The notes under the pieces are model-generated. The model worked only from the letters and a program-made list of their open reading frames with translations. It ran no database searches and was not told the origin of the DNA. From Butyrivibrio sp. (GTDB lineage: Bacteria > Bacillota > Clostridia > Lachnospirales > Lachnospiraceae): a DNA stretch of 50,963 bases. Location: assembly GCA_015056625.1 (NCBI GenBank), contig SVFY01000023.1, positions 1 through 50,963 of the forward strand, in the 5' to 3' direction. Of this stretch, positions 50,867-50,963 are shown piece after piece; the first letter of the stretch is position 1; every line of letters begins with the position of its first letter. The position numbers were made by a program, and so were the translations under genes.

Positions 50867-50963
50867 GGGACACGGGGACAAGACACGGGGACGGTTCGAC
50901 AAGACACGGGGACGGTTCTACTGTCTTATTGCGCGCAATAAGACAGTAGAACCGTCCCCGTGT
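50867..50963. repeat. Palindromic repeat element, copy D (cut by window edge)
   Basis: A 60-base perfect inverted repeat (50904-50963) with the centre TTATTGCGCGCAATAA and one unit ACACGGGGACGGTTCT per arm. It is preceded at 50867-50903 by one and a half extra tandem units. The left arm is longer than what remains of the right arm, so the element continues past the window. Confidence 0.92.

Overview
The window looks like chromosomal DNA of a butyrate-forming, motile Lachnospiraceae, most like Butyrivibrio or Pseudobutyrivibrio. This rests on a complete acetyl-CoA-to-butyryl-CoA operon (thl-crt-hbd-bcd-etfB-etfA), clostridial-type Shine-Dalgarno sites, pectin/rhamnogalacturonan glycosidases, chemotaxis and c-di-GMP genes, and the protein matches overall. 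The genus is inferred; no rRNA is present. Almost all genes are on the minus strand. Only the MATE transporter near the left end and the GH105 hydrolase near the middle run on the plus strand.

Layout. 1-714: seven minus-strand tRNAs (transcribed Pro-Gly-Arg-His-Gln-Lys-Leu) behind a consensus promoter. 848-5528: a MATE exporter, then a convergent operon rlmL-like, degenerate amidase, rdgB, yfcE. 5624-5697: a lone tRNA-Arg with its own promoter and terminator. 5763-8085: a thiolase followed by an HD-GYP response regulator. 8233-10760: a cobalt/nickel ECF transporter (cbiMQO). 10903-14983: a GH78 rhamnosidase lipoprotein and mtnA. 15097-21294: the butyrate operon, with a Rex-like site at its promoter. 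21484-23717: hpf, a 380-base non-coding stretch with three perfect DnaA boxes, and an SH3b-NlpC/P60 wall hydrolase. 23800-28321: trxB, an SDR, a CheY plus MshEN/CheX-like pair, and an SseB-like protein. 28340-32788: an M18 aminopeptidase, the GH105 and an MCP. 32907-37479: a LacI-type-sensor GGDEF protein overlapping a TetM-like GTPase fused to a Rae1-type NYN nuclease. 37531-41771: an unrecognised protein, an MFS-spermidine synthase fusion, MgtC and a ferredoxin-type aldo/keto reductase. 42007-50750: a sulfur amino acid block (SGNH hydrolase, patB-like, metB/C-like, lysR, metQ-N-I) ending in larE and apbE.

Scattered through the right half are long near-perfect palindromes built from a 16-18 base unit (ACACGGGGACGGTTCT). 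They lie just after genes, once in frame inside apbE, and once at the right window edge.

The most unusual objects are the TetM-like/Rae1 fusion, which by its parts should put an mRNA-cleaving domain at the ribosomal A site; the palindrome family with its in-frame copy in apbE; the DnaA-box cluster; an Amidase_3 protein that has lost its zinc ligands; and a CheY partner joining MshEN-like repeats to a CheX-like domain.
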